Assembly: GCA_040755295.1 (NCBI GenBank)
Contig: JBFMBK010000011.1
Span: forward strand, 38,030-102,029
Length of the DNA stretch: 64,000 nt
Origin: Bacillota bacterium
GTDB lineage: Bacteria > Bacillota > Desulfotomaculia > Desulfotomaculales > Ammonificaceae
Reading direction: 5' to 3'
Of the stretch, positions 25,076 to 35,072 are shown piece after piece; the stretch's first letter is position 1; every line of letters starts with the position of its first letter. The translations under genes and the position numbers were made by a program. The notes beneath the pieces were generated by a model. The model searched no databases, had not been told where the DNA came from, and saw only the letters and a list, made by a program, of their open reading frames with translations.

Positions 25076-25325
25076 TAGAATGTAGAAGGTAGTAAGCAGT
25101 AGGGGAGAAGTAGGAGGCGGGAGTCAAGTCCCAAGTCGAAAGTCCTCAATATTCAGTCGGAAATAAAGTTACGAGATTCGCGTTACGTGTTAGGGACGGA
25201 AACCGGTTTCAAGTTACGATCGTCAGGTTGCTGGTTACGAGTTTTAAGCGGTTCCGGATTTTTATTCTATATTCTACCTTCTGACCATCTTAGCCACTCG
25301 GAAGAGGTATTTCTGTATTCTGTTT
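25076..25325. repeat. Intergenic mosaic between the hydrolase and bioC
   Basis: Words such as AATGTAGAAGGTAGTAAGCAG, CAAGTCCCAAGTCGAAAGTC, GTTACGAGATTCGCGTTACG and TATTCTATATTCTACCTTC, the same vocabulary as elsewhere. No gene or terminator. Confidence 0.55.
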
Positions 25326-25331
25326 TGAACC

Positions 25332-26102
25332 TTGAACTGTAAAGAGGGGGCGATTCCGATTTCCGTATCTGAACCGTTCAGCGTTAACAGCAACATTTAC
25401 GCGTCTCCGGAAAACGAGCGCTTTTACATGCGAATCGCCGCCGCGCTGGCGGACAGGATAGTCTCCCTCAATCCGCAACGCATCCTTGAGGTCGGCGCCG
25501 GTACCGGCGCGGCCACGGTCGTGTTGCGGCGCTGGTTCCCCGCGGCCGAAATTCTGGCCACTGACCCGAGCAATGAAATGCTGGCTTACAACAAAAAAAA
25601 GCCGCTTACAAATACGACCTTCGCCCTTTTACCCGCCGAAGCAGCCGCTGAAACGAAAGACCGTTTCGGCCTTGTTTTCGGCAACATCTGCTACCACTGG
25701 TTCCGTCCCGGGACCGCCCGCACCTTGGCGGGACTTCTTGATCCCGGCGGAGTGATGGCGTTTTCGGTGCCCGTCAGCGGGCCGGCAAAAGGAGACGGGA
25801 ATCTGATCCTGCTCCGCATCTGCCGGGAAATCGGCGTCGGCGACCGCCACGGCAAGCACCTTTTGAGCATAAGCCGCCTGCGCCGGGAATTTGCCGGTTT
25901 AAAAAGCTCCGTTGAATCGGTAACGATTCGCGAGACCCTCTCACCCGCGTTCTTCGGCGTCCTGCTGCGCGCCCGCGGTTCCTGGGATTTTCTCTTCGGG
26001 TCCCGGGCGGAGCTTGCCGAAGACATGTGGAACAGATTAACCACGGGGCTTTCCGAAACCACCCTTCACTGGAACATCGCGCTGGTGGTGGCCCGCAAAT
26101 GA
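25332..26102 (+). CDS. bioC: SAM-dependent methyltransferase, probable BioC
   Basis: Up to 256 residues with a class I methyltransferase fold: motif I ILEVGAGTGAATVVLRRW, acidic loop ILATDPSNEML, and GNICYHWF followed by LAGLLDPGGVMAFSVPVSG. In this operon it is the candidate malonyl-ACP O-methyltransferase that starts pimelate synthesis. The sequence is divergent from classic BioC, so the call leans on context. The frame opens at TTG 25332, which has no ribosome site; AAAGAGGGGG at 25341-25350 lies inside the frame and the only codons at proper spacing are ATT (25353, 25359), so the true start is unsettled. Its stop overlaps bioB as ATGA. Confidence 0.72.
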   Translation: MNCKEGAIPISVSEPFSVNSNIYASPENERFYMRIAAALADRIVSLNPQRILEVGAGTGAATVVLRRWFPAAEILATDPSNEMLAYNKKKPLTNTTFALLPAEAAAETKDRFGLVFGNICYHWFRPGTARTLAGLLDPGGVMAFSVPVSGPAKGDGNLILLRICREIGVGDRHGKHLLSISRLRREFAGLKSSVESVTIRETLSPAFFGVLLRARGSWDFLFGSRAELAEDMWNRLTTGLSETTLHWNIALVVARK

Positions 26103-27094
26103 ACCTTATCGGGCAAACCGGGCTGATAAGCGATCTTGCCCTACGGGTTTTTAACGGCGGCGCCCTTTCCATGGCGGAGGCCGTGACCCTTATCCGTATG
26201 CCCGACGAAACAACCCCTTTTCTTTTAGGCTGGGCCGATGTCCTGAGAAAACACATTCACGGCACAAGGCTGGACCTCTGCGCCATAGTAAGCGCGCGCG
26301 CCGGGCGCTGTCCGGAAGACTGTCGTTTCTGCGCGCAGGCCGCCCGTTATCCCACGCAGGCGCCGGTCCACCCTCTTCTCCCGGAGGAAGACATCCTGCG
26401 GCGGGCAAAGGCGGCCCGGGCGTCCGGAATCGGGCGCTTTTCACTGGTCACGAGCGGCCGTGATCCCGGGGGCGATTTTGATAAAATCATCGCCGCCTTC
26501 GGGCGGTTACGAAAAGAAATACCGGACCTCCGTCTCTGCGCCTCGCTCGGCATCCTGACGGCCGAAGAAGCCCGGGAATTGAAAAAGACCGGCGTCGAAC
26601 GGTACCACCACAACCTCGAAGGGGCGGCAAGCTTCTTCGACCGGATATGCGCCACCCACCGTTACAGCGACCGGGTAGCCACCATTCAAACCGCGCGGGA
26701 AGCGGGGCTGGAAATATGCGCGGGCGGGATCATCGGCCTGGGGGAAAGCCCGGAACAACGAGTGGAGCTTGCTCTCGCGCTACGCGACCTCCGGGTGAAA
26801 TCGGTACCGGTCAACCTCCTCCACTCGATTCCCGGGACCCCGCTGGCCTCGCAGCCGCCGCTCCCTCCGCTTGAAATCCTCCGCACCCTGGCCGTTTTTC
26901 GCCTGGTCCTGCCGGAGGCCGTTATCCGCTACGCCGGAGGCCGTGAACACAACCTTCGGAACACACAGGCGCTGGGGCTCGCCGGCGGTGTGAACGGACT
27001 TATCACCGGCGATTACCTGACCACTTCCGGACAGGGAACCGCGCACGATCTGCAGCTTGCCCGGGACCTGGGACTGTTCCCAGATACCCCCTAA
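26099..27094 (+). CDS. bioB: Biotin synthase (BioB)
   Basis: A radical SAM enzyme inserting sulfur into dethiobiotin. It has RAGRCPEDCRFCAQAARY, the CxxxCxxC SAM-cluster motif of BioB, then SLVTSGRDP, LCASLGILTAEEA, VERYHHNLEGAASFFDRI, AGGIIGLGESPEQRVELAL, and VNLLHSIPGTPL. ATG 26099 (MNLIGQTGLIS) overlaps the upstream stop (ATGA) and gives 331 residues, the usual length; the frame is open to 26027 but that part lies within the methyltransferase. Last gene of the operon. No terminator is obvious before the family B repeat. Confidence 0.95.
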   Translation: MNLIGQTGLISDLALRVFNGGALSMAEAVTLIRMPDETTPFLLGWADVLRKHIHGTRLDLCAIVSARAGRCPEDCRFCAQAARYPTQAPVHPLLPEEDILRRAKAARASGIGRFSLVTSGRDPGGDFDKIIAAFGRLRKEIPDLRLCASLGILTAEEARELKKTGVERYHHNLEGAASFFDRICATHRYSDRVATIQTAREAGLEICAGGIIGLGESPEQRVELALALRDLRVKSVPVNLLHSIPGTPLASQPPLPPLEILRTLAVFRLVLPEAVIRYAGGREHNLRNTQALGLAGGVNGLITGDYLTTSGQGTAHDLQLARDLGLFPDTP

Positions 27095-27111
27095 CCGGGA
27101 CAAGCCGGAAC

Positions 27112-27292
27112 TAAAATGTTTCACCACAGAGGCACGGAGTTCACTGAGAACAGAAATATCACATTGAAGTACTAAGTCAGGAAAAAGGACCGGGGACTTT
27201 CGCCTGAGGACTTAATTCTTGACTCGCTACTAGTGACTCGTGACTTTCTACAGTCCCCCTCCGTGTGCTCTGTATCTCTGTGGTTAGTTTTT
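27112..27292. repeat. Long hairpin repeat, family B, copy 3
   Basis: Left arm TTTCACCACAGAGGCACGGA at 27119, right arm CCGTGTGCTCTGTATCTC then TGTGGTTAGTTTT ending near 27292. The roughly 100-base interior carries GACTCGTGACT words like those in copy 1. Confidence 0.72.
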
Positions 27293-27778
27293 TACCATCC
27301 TGCGTAGATCTTGGCATCAAAGACCCTGAGGCCGTATGGAAAACTCCCCTGACGGAAGTAAAGCCGGACCCGATTTGGAACGATTAAGGGTATAGCTCTT
27401 ACTTTTAACTTATTTCCCGTCGCCGCTTCCTGCATTTCATCCCTGGCGAAGCACTATGCGACTAAATGGTTTTGAAACGGTTTGCGTAAAAAGTAAAAAA
27501 GCAGTAAAATTAAACTTAGTAATATTTTGGGAATAAGCGCGCGAATCATCCGGCGCAAAAAGAGCGGCGAGAAGCGCGCCCGCTTTGTTGCTGCAAGCGC
27601 TTTCGGGAGGTGTCCACCCGCGGGTTTGATCCGGCGCAAGACGTTTTCACAGAGAGGCCGCCCGGAGAATAGACTTCATGCAGTGGCATCTTTTCAGTTT
27701 TATTTAATAAAACTAAGCAGGAAACCCCGGCAGGTCCGGTCGAATTGGTTAGTACCCTAATCCGGGAGGTGAGGCACA
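27293..27778. other. Gene-free stretch upstream of the bifunctional nuclease gene
   Basis: About 490 bases with no frame that looks coding on either strand. The AT-rich block near 27480-27530 could hold a promoter, but no consensus pair stands out. No RNA motif recognised. Confidence 0.4.
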
Positions 27779-28240
27779 ATGGTACCTGTCAAGGTAAAAG
27801 AAATCGCCTTCGACCTTGCGATGAACCCTGTGGTTCTGCTTTCAGACGAGGAAGAGCTCAAGATGCTGCCGATTTGGATCGGGCCTTTCGAAGCCCATTC
27901 AATCGCTTTGGCCCTCGAAGGCGCAAGCCTCGGCCGACCGTTGACCCACGATCTCTTAAAGACGATCTGCGAACAGAGCGGCGTTACGGTTTCAAGCGTC
28001 ATTATCAGTGACGTAAAAGACGGAACCTATTATGCGGAACTTCACCTGAAGACCAAGGATTATGAGACGGTAATCGACGCCCGGCCCAGCGACGCCATCG
28101 CCTTGGCGCTGAGGACCGTAACCCCGATTTTCATGTCCGATAAAGTCGCGGATTACGCGCTTACCCCCGAAGAGTTGTACAGCCAGGAATCCGACGAAAG
28201 CAAGATCGTTAAAGTGTCCGACGAAAGGAAGCTGCATTAA
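27779..28240 (+). CDS. Bifunctional nuclease (BFN, DUF151) family protein
   Basis: 153 residues. The BFN domain spans about residues 5-135: NPVVLLSDEEELKMLPIWIGPFEAHSIALALEG, RPLTHDLLKTIC, and VIDARPSDAIALALR, the hallmark blocks of the family. Some members have been reported to cleave RNA and DNA; the role in bacteria is unclear. ATG 27779 follows GGGAGGTGAGG. It is a single-gene unit with a strong terminator immediately downstream. Confidence 0.92.
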   Translation: MVPVKVKEIAFDLAMNPVVLLSDEEELKMLPIWIGPFEAHSIALALEGASLGRPLTHDLLKTICEQSGVTVSSVIISDVKDGTYYAELHLKTKDYETVIDARPSDAIALALRTVTPIFMSDKVADYALTPEELYSQESDESKIVKVSDERKLH

Positions 28241-28261
28241 AAAGTAATCCGCAGCAGGTCT

Positions 28262-28301
28262 AAGAAAAAGAGAACCTGAAATAACAGGTTCTCTTTTTCT
28301 T
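28262..28301 (+). terminator. Strong Rho-independent terminator
   Basis: A 17-bp stem (28262-28278 with 28285-28301) around the loop AAATAA. The right arm ends in CTCTTTTTCTT. It terminates the BFN gene and would also block transcription from the opposite side. Confidence 0.9.
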
Positions 28302-28310
28302 AGTTCTTCG

Positions 28311-28481
28311 TAACCATTCAGCCATATTGCACGGACGGAACGCGGTAAGATGCAAGCAGAGCGCGAAGGACACGCCGGACGGAGCGGAGCGTACTCGAAA
28401 CGTACGTGAGCATCCGGCCGGTGGCGCCGACAAAGCTATGCGCAGCCTATCGCCGCGCCCTACGTGATATCTGAATAGTTA
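28311..28481. repeat. MITE-like element, copy 3 (reverse orientation, diverged)
   Basis: Ends TAACCATTCAG and CTGAATAGTTA. The interior is a diverged version of copies 1 and 2 in the opposite orientation (shared GGGCGCGGCGATA, TCACGTACGT and CGCGTTCCG blocks when reversed). 171 bp. It ends 8 bases from the uppP stop codon. Confidence 0.75.
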
Positions 28482-28488
28482 CTGTCTT

Positions 28489-29271
28489 CTAACGCGCTGC
28501 CGCCAGCAGAATAACCAGCGATCCGAGGATTACCCTGTACCAGACGAAGACATTGAAACTCCGCGTGGTCACGAACCGCAACAGAAAAGCGATGGCGAAG
28601 AATCCCGCCACGGCCGATGTAACAACGCCCGCCCAGAAAGAAGCGTTTATGTCGGCGGCGGCGATATCCTTCAGACCGAAAATCCCGGCCCCGAGAATAA
28701 TCGGCGTAGAGAGCAGGAAAGAAAACCGGGTCGCCGCTTCCCGCTCAACCCCGAGTAAGCGGCCGGCGGAAATCGTCGCGCCGGAACGGGATACGCCGGG
28801 AATGATGGCGACGGCCTGGGACAAACCGATGAGCAGCGCGTCGACCCAGCCCAAACGCCAGATATCACGGGCTTTCCCGCCGTAGTGGTCCGCGGCGTAA
28901 AGCACCGCGCCCATGGCGATGAGCATCACCCCGATCAGCATCGGGGAGCGAAACACCGTTTCCGCCTGCTGTTCCAGCGCCATGCCGATCAGAGCGCCGG
29001 GGATTGTGGCCAGCGCCAGGTACCAGAAGAGCCGTCCCTCACGGGTCCTCGTACCCTTAAGCCCGTTTCGGACCAGCCCCAGCCAGTCGCGCCAGAAATA
29101 AGCCACTACTGCCGCAAGGGTCCCCAGGTGCAGCGCGACGTCAAACGCCAATCCGGGGTCGCGCCAGTTAAAAAACCAGGGCGCCAGAACCAGGTGCGCC
29201 GTACTGGAAATCGGTAAAAACTCGCCCAGCCCCTGGACGATACCTAACACCACCGCCTCCGTCAGGCCCAA
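28489..29271 (-). CDS. uppP: Undecaprenyl-diphosphatase UppP (BacA)
   Basis: A 260-residue polytopic membrane enzyme that recycles the undecaprenyl carrier used for cell-wall and polysaccharide synthesis; also confers bacitracin tolerance. Family motifs GIVQGLGEFLPISSTAHL at residues 10-27 and IPGVSRSGATISAGRLLG at about 160, holding the catalytic Glu, Ser and Arg residues. Seven or eight hydrophobic segments. TTG 29271 follows GGGGGAG at about 6 bases. Confidence 0.96.
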   Translation of the reverse strand: MGLTEAVVLGIVQGLGEFLPISSTAHLVLAPWFFNWRDPGLAFDVALHLGTLAAVVAYFWRDWLGLVRNGLKGTRTREGRLFWYLALATIPGALIGMALEQQAETVFRSPMLIGVMLIAMGAVLYAADHYGGKARDIWRLGWVDALLIGLSQAVAIIPGVSRSGATISAGRLLGVEREAATRFSFLLSTPIILGAGIFGLKDIAAADINASFWAGVVTSAVAGFFAIAFLLRFVTTRSFNVFVWYRVILGSLVILLAAAR

Positions 29272-29366
29272 TGATACTCCCCCTCGAAAATAAGGCGTTC
29301 TCCTTAATTATAATCGGACCCGGCGTTGAATACACCAGAACTTCACCCCACGGTTCACAGCCATAG

Positions 29367-29388
29367 AAAAAAAAGCCCCTTGCGGGGC
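29367..29388 (-). terminator. Terminator of acs
   Basis: On the minus strand GCCCC - GCAA - GGGGC followed by eight T residues; it lies about 65 bases downstream of the acs stop and separates acs from uppP. Confidence 0.88.
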
Positions 29389-29451
29389 ATGTGGCAGGTG
29401 TTAGGGAGAAACCGGAGGCTTTTGAACACCCGCGTGCGGATATGATTCCGC

Positions 29452-31431
29452 TCAGGATTCGCGTTCCTCATACTTTTGCTTCAATTCCGAGATAACCGCC
29501 GGGTCGGCCAGTGTGGTCGTGTCGCCGAGGATCCGCCCTTCGGCGATATCCCGCAACAGCCGCCGCATTATTTTTCCGCTCCGGGTCTTGGGCAGTTCCG
29601 CGGTCAGAAAAACATCGTCGGGACGTGCAATTGAACCGATTTTTTTAGCCACATGCGTTTTAAGCTCGTTCTCTATTTCTTTAAAACTCCTTTTGGCGGA
29701 CTTCAGTTCGTTGAAAGCCCTACTCCTCAAGGTAACGAAGGCCGCCACCGCCTGACCCTTAATTTCGTGGTCTCTGCTGATCACCGCTGATTCGGCAACC
29801 GACGGGTGATCGACAAGGGTGCTCTCGATTTCCATCGTGCTCAAGCGGTGTCCGGCGACATTTATCACATCATCCACGCGGCCGAGCATCCAGTAGTAGT
29901 TGTGATAGTCCCGCTTCGCGCCGTCCCCGGCGAAGTAAATCCACTTTCCGGGAAATTTGGACCAGTAGGTATCGATATAACGCTGATCGTCGCCGTATAT
30001 GGTCCGCAGCATTGCCGGCCACGGCTCCTTTATGACCAGGAAGCCCCCCTGACCAAGGGGAACCGGCTTGCCTGCAGCGTCCAGGACGTCGGCGTCAATA
30101 CCCGGCAGCGGTACTGTGGCCGATCCCGGCTTCAACGGCGTTATCCCGGGCAGGGGGCTTATCATAATCATACCGGTCTCCGTCTGCCACCAGGTGTCCA
30201 CGATCGGACAGCGCTCGCCGCCGATATTCTCGTGACACCAGATCCATGCCTCCGGATTTATCGGTTCGCCGACCGTTCCGATAAGTCTGAGACTCGAAAG
30301 ATTGCGGCCCGCCGGCCATTTACGACCCCACTTCATGAACGCCCTGATCGCCGTCGGTGCGGTATAAAAAACGGATACACCGTATTTTTCGATAATTGAC
30401 CAGTTACGGTCCGGATCAGGCCAGTCGGGCGCCCCTTCGTAAATGAGACTGGTAGCGCCGTTTGCGAGCGGCCCGTACACCACATAGCTGTGACCCGTGA
30501 CCCAACCGATATCGGCGGTGCACCAGTAAACGTCGTTGTCTTTGATGTCGAAAACCATTGAATGAGTCGTGCTTGTGCCGACCAGGTAACCGCCTGTTGT
30601 GTGCACCACCCCTTTTGGCTTCCCCGTAGTTCCGCTTGTATAGAGAATGTAAAGCATGTGCTCGCTGTCCAGCTCCTCGGGCGGGCAGCCGATGGGGGCG
30701 CTTTCCATTACCTCGTGGTACCAGACGTCACGGCCGTTTTTCATCTTCACTTCCTGATTCGTACGCTTAACCACAATCATTTTTTCTATCGTCGGCGTTT
30801 CCATAAGCGCCACGTCGGCGTTCTTCTTAAGCGGCACCGCCTTACCCCGGCGCCACCCGCCGTCGGCGGTGACCAGCACCTTCGCCCCGGCGTCGTTGAT
30901 ACGGTCGCGGAGCGCCTCTGAACTGAAACCGCCGAAAACCACGCTGTGCGGCGCGCCGATCCGGGCGCAGGCAAGCATGGCGATGACCAGTTCGGGAATC
31001 ATCGACAGGTAAATCGCCACCCGGTCGCCTGTTTTGACGCCGAACTCTTTTAAAACGTTGGTAAAACGGGTGACTTCCCGGTAAAGGTCCCAGTAGGTAA
31101 GGACGCGGCTGTCACCCGGCTCGCCCTCGAAGATGATTGCCGCCTTGTTGCGCCGCCAGGTAACCAGGTGCCGGTCGAGGCAGTTGTAACTGACGTTAAG
31201 CTTACCGTTTACAAACCACCTGGCGAACGGAGGGTTCCATTCCAGAACCTTATCCCATTTCTGGAACCAGTCCAGACGCTCCGCCTGCATCGCCCAATAA
31301 AGCTTGTAGTTGGCGTGCGCATCGGCGTAAATCTGTTTGCTGCTTACGTTGGCCTGTTTGACAAAATCCCCGGGTGGGTGAAAGATTCTTTCCTCTTCAA
31401 GCAGGATATCGATCGTCTTTTCCAGTACCAA
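29452..31431 (-). CDS. acs: Acetyl-CoA synthetase (AMP-forming)
   Basis: 659 residues. Activates acetate to acetyl-CoA through acetyl-AMP. N-terminal ACS domain ([18 protein letters not shown]), P-loop [22 protein letters not shown] at about residue 265, [13 protein letters not shown], core motif [16 protein letters not shown], and C-terminal [15 protein letters not shown] with the lysine that is acetylated in regulated homologues. TTG 31431 is preceded by AGGAGGG at good spacing. Length is typical. The IclR regulator gene lies upstream on the same strand, separated by 284 bases, so it may or may not regulate acs. Confidence 0.96.
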   Translation of the reverse strand: MVLEKTIDILLEEERIFHPPGDFVKQANVSSKQIYADAHANYKLYWAMQAERLDWFQKWDKVLEWNPPFARWFVNGKLNVSYNCLDRHLVTWRRNKAAIIFEGEPGDSRVLTYWDLYREVTRFTNVLKEFGVKTGDRVAIYLSMIPELVIAMLACARIGAPHSVVFGGFSSEALRDRINDAGAKVLVTADGGWRRGKAVPLKKNADVALMETPTIEKMIVVKRTNQEVKMKNGRDVWYHEVMESAPIGCPPEELDSEHMLYILYTSGTTGKPKGVVHTTGGYLVGTSTTHSMVFDIKDNDVYWCTADIGWVTGHSYVVYGPLANGATSLIYEGAPDWPDPDRNWSIIEKYGVSVFYTAPTAIRAFMKWGRKWPAGRNLSSLRLIGTVGEPINPEAWIWCHENIGGERCPIVDTWWQTETGMIMISPLPGITPLKPGSATVPLPGIDADVLDAAGKPVPLGQGGFLVIKEPWPAMLRTIYGDDQRYIDTYWSKFPGKWIYFAGDGAKRDYHNYYWMLGRVDDVINVAGHRLSTMEIESTLVDHPSVAESAVISRDHEIKGQAVAAFVTLRSRAFNELKSAKRSFKEIENELKTHVAKKIGSIARPDDVFLTAELPKTRSGKIMRRLLRDIAEGRILGDTTTLADPAVISELKQKYEERES

Positions 31432-31715
31432 GCCAAACCCTCCTCAGAAAAACTGGTATGTATATTACTGCCTATATTCTGATTTTGAGGCTTGAGGCGG
31501 GTAATGAGAACTGATTTTTTGTCAGATGTTAAAGGAAGGACATGACCGGTTAAAAAGCTTCTCTTAACAGGAGAAATTAAGCACCTGTTCCACAATGTAA
31601 AACAAAAGGGTTGGGACAGCCTCCCCTGAAAAAGCTCTCCCAACCGCCAAGACACCAAGAAAAACAAATATTTTATCCAGGCGGCGTTGCAAAACTACGC
31701 CTCAAAAGTCAGCTT
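31432..31715. other. acs leader region, no gene
   Basis: 284 bases between the IclR gene and acs. It contains a repeat fragment CCAACCGCCAAGACACCAAG at about 31640, a word also seen (inverted) near 22975 and 36670. The acs promoter should be here, but no clear pair is visible. Confidence 0.4.
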
Positions 31716-32519
31716 CTAAGTATGCGGCCCCATATCCCCTTTACGGCAGCCCAAAAGCAGGGAAACGGAATAACATGTTTCCTGCAGCACGTTGACCAGC
31801 CTGTTGATCCTTTCCAGCGGGAGGCGGCCGGCCGGCCCGATGATCCCGAGCGCCGCCACGACTCGCCCGCTCACGTTGAAGATGGGCGACGCAACCCCGC
31901 GCAGGTTATCCGCGAACTCCCCGGCGCTTACCGCATATCCCTGAGCCTTTACCCGTTCCAGGTGAAAAATCATTTCTTCCGAAGAGATAACGGTGTCGAG
32001 GGCATGCGGTTTTATTCTTTGGGTCCGAAGGTATTTCCTCAGTTCCGCTTCCGGCAAGTAAGCGAGAAGGACCTTTCCCTCCGCGACGCAGTGTGCCGGA
32101 GCGCGAAGCCCCGGGTTGACGGTTATCGTCTCCTGCGGCTGGCGCCTTTCGATAAACAAGACCTCGTCTCTCTCCAAGATGGCGAGCTGTACTATCTCTC
32201 CCGTAATATCCACCAATTCGCTGATATAGGGCAAGACCTCGCGCCGTAAGTCGAGATTGTGGAGGTAGGTTAAACCGAGGGAAATGTAGCCCATTCCGAG
32301 GCGGTAGCATTCCGATACCTCATCCTGCTTAACAAAACCGCGGCTTGCTAAGGCGGCAAGCAGCCTGTGGACGGTGCTTTTAGGCAGTCCGAGTTCCTTC
32401 CCGATCGCGGTCACGCCCAACCCCGCAGGGTTCGCGCCCAATACTTCCAAAATGAGCAACGCGCGCTCAACCGACTGGACGGCGAAACGCCTTCCTTCGT
32501 TTTCCGACAAGGCTGCCAC
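31716..32519 (-). CDS. IclR-family transcriptional regulator
   Basis: 267 residues. N-terminal winged helix (SVERALLILEVLG, then GVTAIGKELGLPKSTVHRLLAALASRGFV, residues 15-68) and C-terminal effector-binding domain of IclR type (APAHCVAEGKVLLAYLP, then EMIFHLERVKAQGYAVSAGEFADNLRGVASPIF). Such proteins usually regulate catabolic genes for organic or aromatic acids in response to a small ligand. The start is GTG 32519 or TTG 32510; the GGGGTGG motif fits the latter. It may act on itself and possibly on acs downstream. Confidence 0.92.
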   Translation of the reverse strand: MAALSENEGRRFAVQSVERALLILEVLGANPAGLGVTAIGKELGLPKSTVHRLLAALASRGFVKQDEVSECYRLGMGYISLGLTYLHNLDLRREVLPYISELVDITGEIVQLAILERDEVLFIERRQPQETITVNPGLRAPAHCVAEGKVLLAYLPEAELRKYLRTQRIKPHALDTVISSEEMIFHLERVKAQGYAVSAGEFADNLRGVASPIFNVSGRVVAALGIIGPAGRLPLERINRLVNVLQETCYSVSLLLGCRKGDMGPHT

Positions 32520-32647
32520 CCCTGAAATAACGTTTGCATATATGAACCGCGTTAGGTGTTATGTCATATTGGTCGCAGGCGGGAAGCCCCCGCCGCTTGT
32601 CGCAAGAAACCCTTAAGAAGCCGTTGCCGCACTATAGTCTGAAAAGC

Positions 32648-32674
32648 AAAAAGGCGGTTCACTATTAAACCGCC
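32648..32674 (-). terminator. Terminator of the lipoprotein gene
   Basis: On the minus strand GGCGGTT and AACCGCC pair around an 8-base loop and are followed by TTTTTGCTTTT. It lies about 25 bases after the lipoprotein stop codon. Confidence 0.85.
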
Positions 32675-32697
32675 GAACTGTTTACCTTGAGCAATTA

Positions 32698-33180
32698 TTA
32701 GTAGAAAACGGCTACCCCCAGTCGCTGGTCGTACACCGTCATGCCGACGGTAACCGTGCAGTCCTTGCCTGCGATCTTCTTACCGAAGCTCAAAGTCTTC
32801 ATATCCCCGTTTGATGAGTCCTGACCAAACGTGTACCCCCCGGACTCCAACTCCTTTTTCAACGGTTCCGCGTCTTCTCCGGCGGTCTGCCTTTTCAGGG
32901 CGTAAGTCAAGTGATTACCGCCTTCGCCCATCTGAAAAAACATCGACAGCTTCGCCCCGCCGAATACCTTTGTGAAAATCGGCTGCAGTTCGGCATGAAC
33001 CGCTTTACAAACGTCCCCCGTCGGGGCCATCTCCTGGACCTTGTCAAAATCGATGGCGGTGGGCTGAATGGGCCCGGGGCCTTGGGCCTGCGGCGTCTCG
33101 GATGGCGGCTCTTTTTGTTTACCGCATCCGGCGGCTGCCAGGAGGACCAGGCTGAGAATTAAAACAAGCCAAAATCGCAT
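32698..33180 (-). CDS. Predicted lipoprotein of unknown function
   Basis: 160 residues from ATG 33180, which has AGAGAGGG at good spacing (an upstream ATG at 33210 lacks one). The signal peptide ends in the lipobox LAAAGCGK (Cys about 20), followed by a Pro/Gln-rich linker and a soluble domain of about 110 residues with two cysteines (GDVCKAVH, GKDCTVTV) that could form a disulfide. It is anchored on the outer face of the membrane. No family recognised. Single-gene unit with its own terminator. Confidence 0.8.
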   Translation of the reverse strand: MRFWLVLILSLVLLAAAGCGKQKEPPSETPQAQGPGPIQPTAIDFDKVQEMAPTGDVCKAVHAELQPIFTKVFGGAKLSMFFQMGEGGNHLTYALKRQTAGEDAEPLKKELESGGYTFGQDSSNGDMKTLSFGKKIAGKDCTVTVGMTVYDQRLGVAVFY

Positions 33181-33386
33181 TATATCCCTCTCTTCTTTAC
33201 TTAAATTCATTATGGAAATGTATCTTTTAAAATTTCTTCTTAAGAACCGTTATTCCTTTTACCTTTAGCAAAATTTTTAAAACCGGGGCGGCGTCCGTTG
33301 GAACTTGCCTTTTCCGGGGCAGAATGTTAGGATGAGAATTAAGTCTGCGAGACAAGGATTATATTACCATAACATCAACGGGGTGA

Positions 33387-34133
33387 ATGTTATTGCGCAT
33401 GCTTGAGCGTGGTGCGTTTGAAATCCGGCCGGTAAGAATTATCCCGCAATGGAACAAATACGCTGAAGGTTCCGCTTATATTGAGGTCGGCGATACGCGG
33501 ATCATTTGTACCGCGTCGGTGGACGATAAGGCGCCGCCGTTTCTCAAGGGAACCGGCAAGGGCTGGGTGACCGCCGAGTACGGAATGCTTCCACGGTCAA
33601 CCGAAACACGGAATGCGAGGGAAGCGGCGAAGGGACGTCCGGGCGGCAGAACCCTGGAGATACAACGTCTGATCGGCCGTTCTCTCCGGGCGGTGGTCGA
33701 CTTGGAAACGATAGGTGAGCGTACCGTTACCGTCGACTGCGACGTGCTTCAGGCGGACGGTGGAACGCGGACCGCTTCCATCACCGGCGGTTTTGTCGCC
33801 CTGATCTACGCCCTTGACTGGCTCCGGAACGAAGGCGTGTTGACGCTGATTCCGGTGTACGATTTTGTGGCCGCTGTAAGTGTTGGACGGGCAGGGGGAG
33901 AGCTCCTGCTTGATCTCTCCTTTGCGGAAGATTCCCTGGCCGCCGTGGACATGAACGTGGTTATGACCGGGAGCGGCAAGCTGGTGGAGGTCCAGGGAAC
34001 CGGCGAAGAGGACACCTTCACCCGGCAAGAGCTGGATGCGATGCTGGACCTTGCGTCAACCGGCGTCGCCGCCCTGATCGAAAAGCAGAAAGAAGCGCTG
34101 GGCAACCTCGCCGACTTCATCGGCGCGGGATGA
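33387..34133 (+). CDS. rph: Ribonuclease PH
   Basis: 248 residues. A phosphorolytic 3'-5' exoribonuclease trimming tRNA 3' ends. Motifs: [77 protein letters not shown] with the phosphate-binding arginines, [25 protein letters not shown], and [23 protein letters not shown] 33387 follows GGGGTGA; Met at codon 5 is an alternative. It overlaps rdgB by 4 bases (ATGA), a common pairing in Firmicutes, and tRNA genes lie just downstream. Confidence 0.97.
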   Translation: MLLRMLERGAFEIRPVRIIPQWNKYAEGSAYIEVGDTRIICTASVDDKAPPFLKGTGKGWVTAEYGMLPRSTETRNAREAAKGRPGGRTLEIQRLIGRSLRAVVDLETIGERTVTVDCDVLQADGGTRTASITGGFVALIYALDWLRNEGVLTLIPVYDFVAAVSVGRAGGELLLDLSFAEDSLAAVDMNVVMTGSGKLVEVQGTGEEDTFTRQELDAMLDLASTGVAALIEKQKEALGNLADFIGAG

Positions 34134-34732
34134 TGAGACGGTTAGTGGCGGCGACAACAAACCAGGGAAAACTGAGGGAAATTGAGGCGATTCTGGCCCC
34201 CCTCAACTGGGAAATCGTATCCCCGCAGTTCTATCCGGGGTTCCCGGAGATAGAAGAACACGGGACGACCTTCGAGGCCAACGCCGTCGAAAAAGCCCTC
34301 GCGACGGCGGCGTTTACCGGGGAGACGGCCCTTGCGGATGACTCCGGGCTTGAGGTTGATTATCTCGGCGGCGCTCCCGGGGTTTACTCCGCCCGTTTTG
34401 CCGGTGAACCCAAAGACGACGCGGCAAACAACAACAAGCTTCTGGGGCTCCTTGACGGAGTGCCCCGGGAGCAGCGCGCGGCGCGGTTCAGGTGCGTGAT
34501 CGCCGTGGCGTTTCCGGAAGGCGGAGTCGTCACCGCCGACGGCCGCTGCGAAGGATTTATTCTCACGGAACTGCGCGGCGCGGGCGGTTTTGGTTACGAC
34601 CCCCTGTTTTACCTTCCCGAGTTCGATAAAACCTTCGCCGAGCTTCCCCCGGAGGTTAAAAACCGGGTCAGCCACCGCGCGAGAGCGCTGGCGAAGATCA
34701 AAGAAAAGCTTGCTGGCCTAACGGGAAAATAG
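34130..34732 (+). CDS. rdgB: XTP/dITP (non-canonical purine NTP) pyrophosphatase, RdgB/HAM1 family
   Basis: 200 residues. Hydrolyses XTP and dITP to keep deaminated purines out of nucleic acids. Family motifs: [18 protein letters not shown] at the N-terminus, [26 protein letters not shown], and [23 protein letters not shown], then [11 protein letters not shown]. The start overlaps the rph stop (ATGA), so the two are translated together. Usual length. Confidence 0.96.
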   Translation: MMRRLVAATTNQGKLREIEAILAPLNWEIVSPQFYPGFPEIEEHGTTFEANAVEKALATAAFTGETALADDSGLEVDYLGGAPGVYSARFAGEPKDDAANNNKLLGLLDGVPREQRAARFRCVIAVAFPEGGVVTADGRCEGFILTELRGAGGFGYDPLFYLPEFDKTFAELPPEVKNRVSHRARALAKIKEKLAGLTGK

Positions 34733-34975
34733 TCACGAGTCACGGGTTGCGAGTTTCAAGTTCCGAGTCCTTAGTCGAAAGTCTTACCATCTATATTCCA
34801 CCTTCTATATTCTATATTCTATATTCCGCCTTCTGACTACTGACTCCTGACTTCCGCCTTCCGGCTTCTTGCCTTCTACCTTCTACCTTCTACATTCTAC
34901 ATTCTACATTCTATATTATTCTATATTCCTGGCTCTAATCTTCCTTCCAACGTTCTTTCCCCCCAACGGGCTTTT
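34733..34975. repeat. Intergenic mosaic after rdgB
   Basis: The densest example of the mosaic: AGTCACGAGTCACGGGTTGC, then many TTCTATATTC, CTACCTTCTACC and CTACATTCTACATTC units. It ends about 100 bases before tRNA-Gly. No gene. Confidence 0.65.
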
Positions 34976-35072
34976 GACTTTTACCGGTTTCTGCGCTATA
35001 ATTTTTCGTGGTCGTTGGTTAGCGGTCGGCATCTTGTGAGACATCCGACCTTCAACTTCCGACGTCCGAAAC

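Noticed and set aside
27454..27760. Small frames in both directions upstream of the BFN gene
   Set aside because: No ribosome site at their starts, unusual Arg-rich composition and no similarity to any recognised family.
34733..34975. Repeated TTCTATATTC words considered as a CRISPR array
   Set aside because: Units are irregular in length and order, with no constant repeat, no unique spacers and no cas genes nearby.
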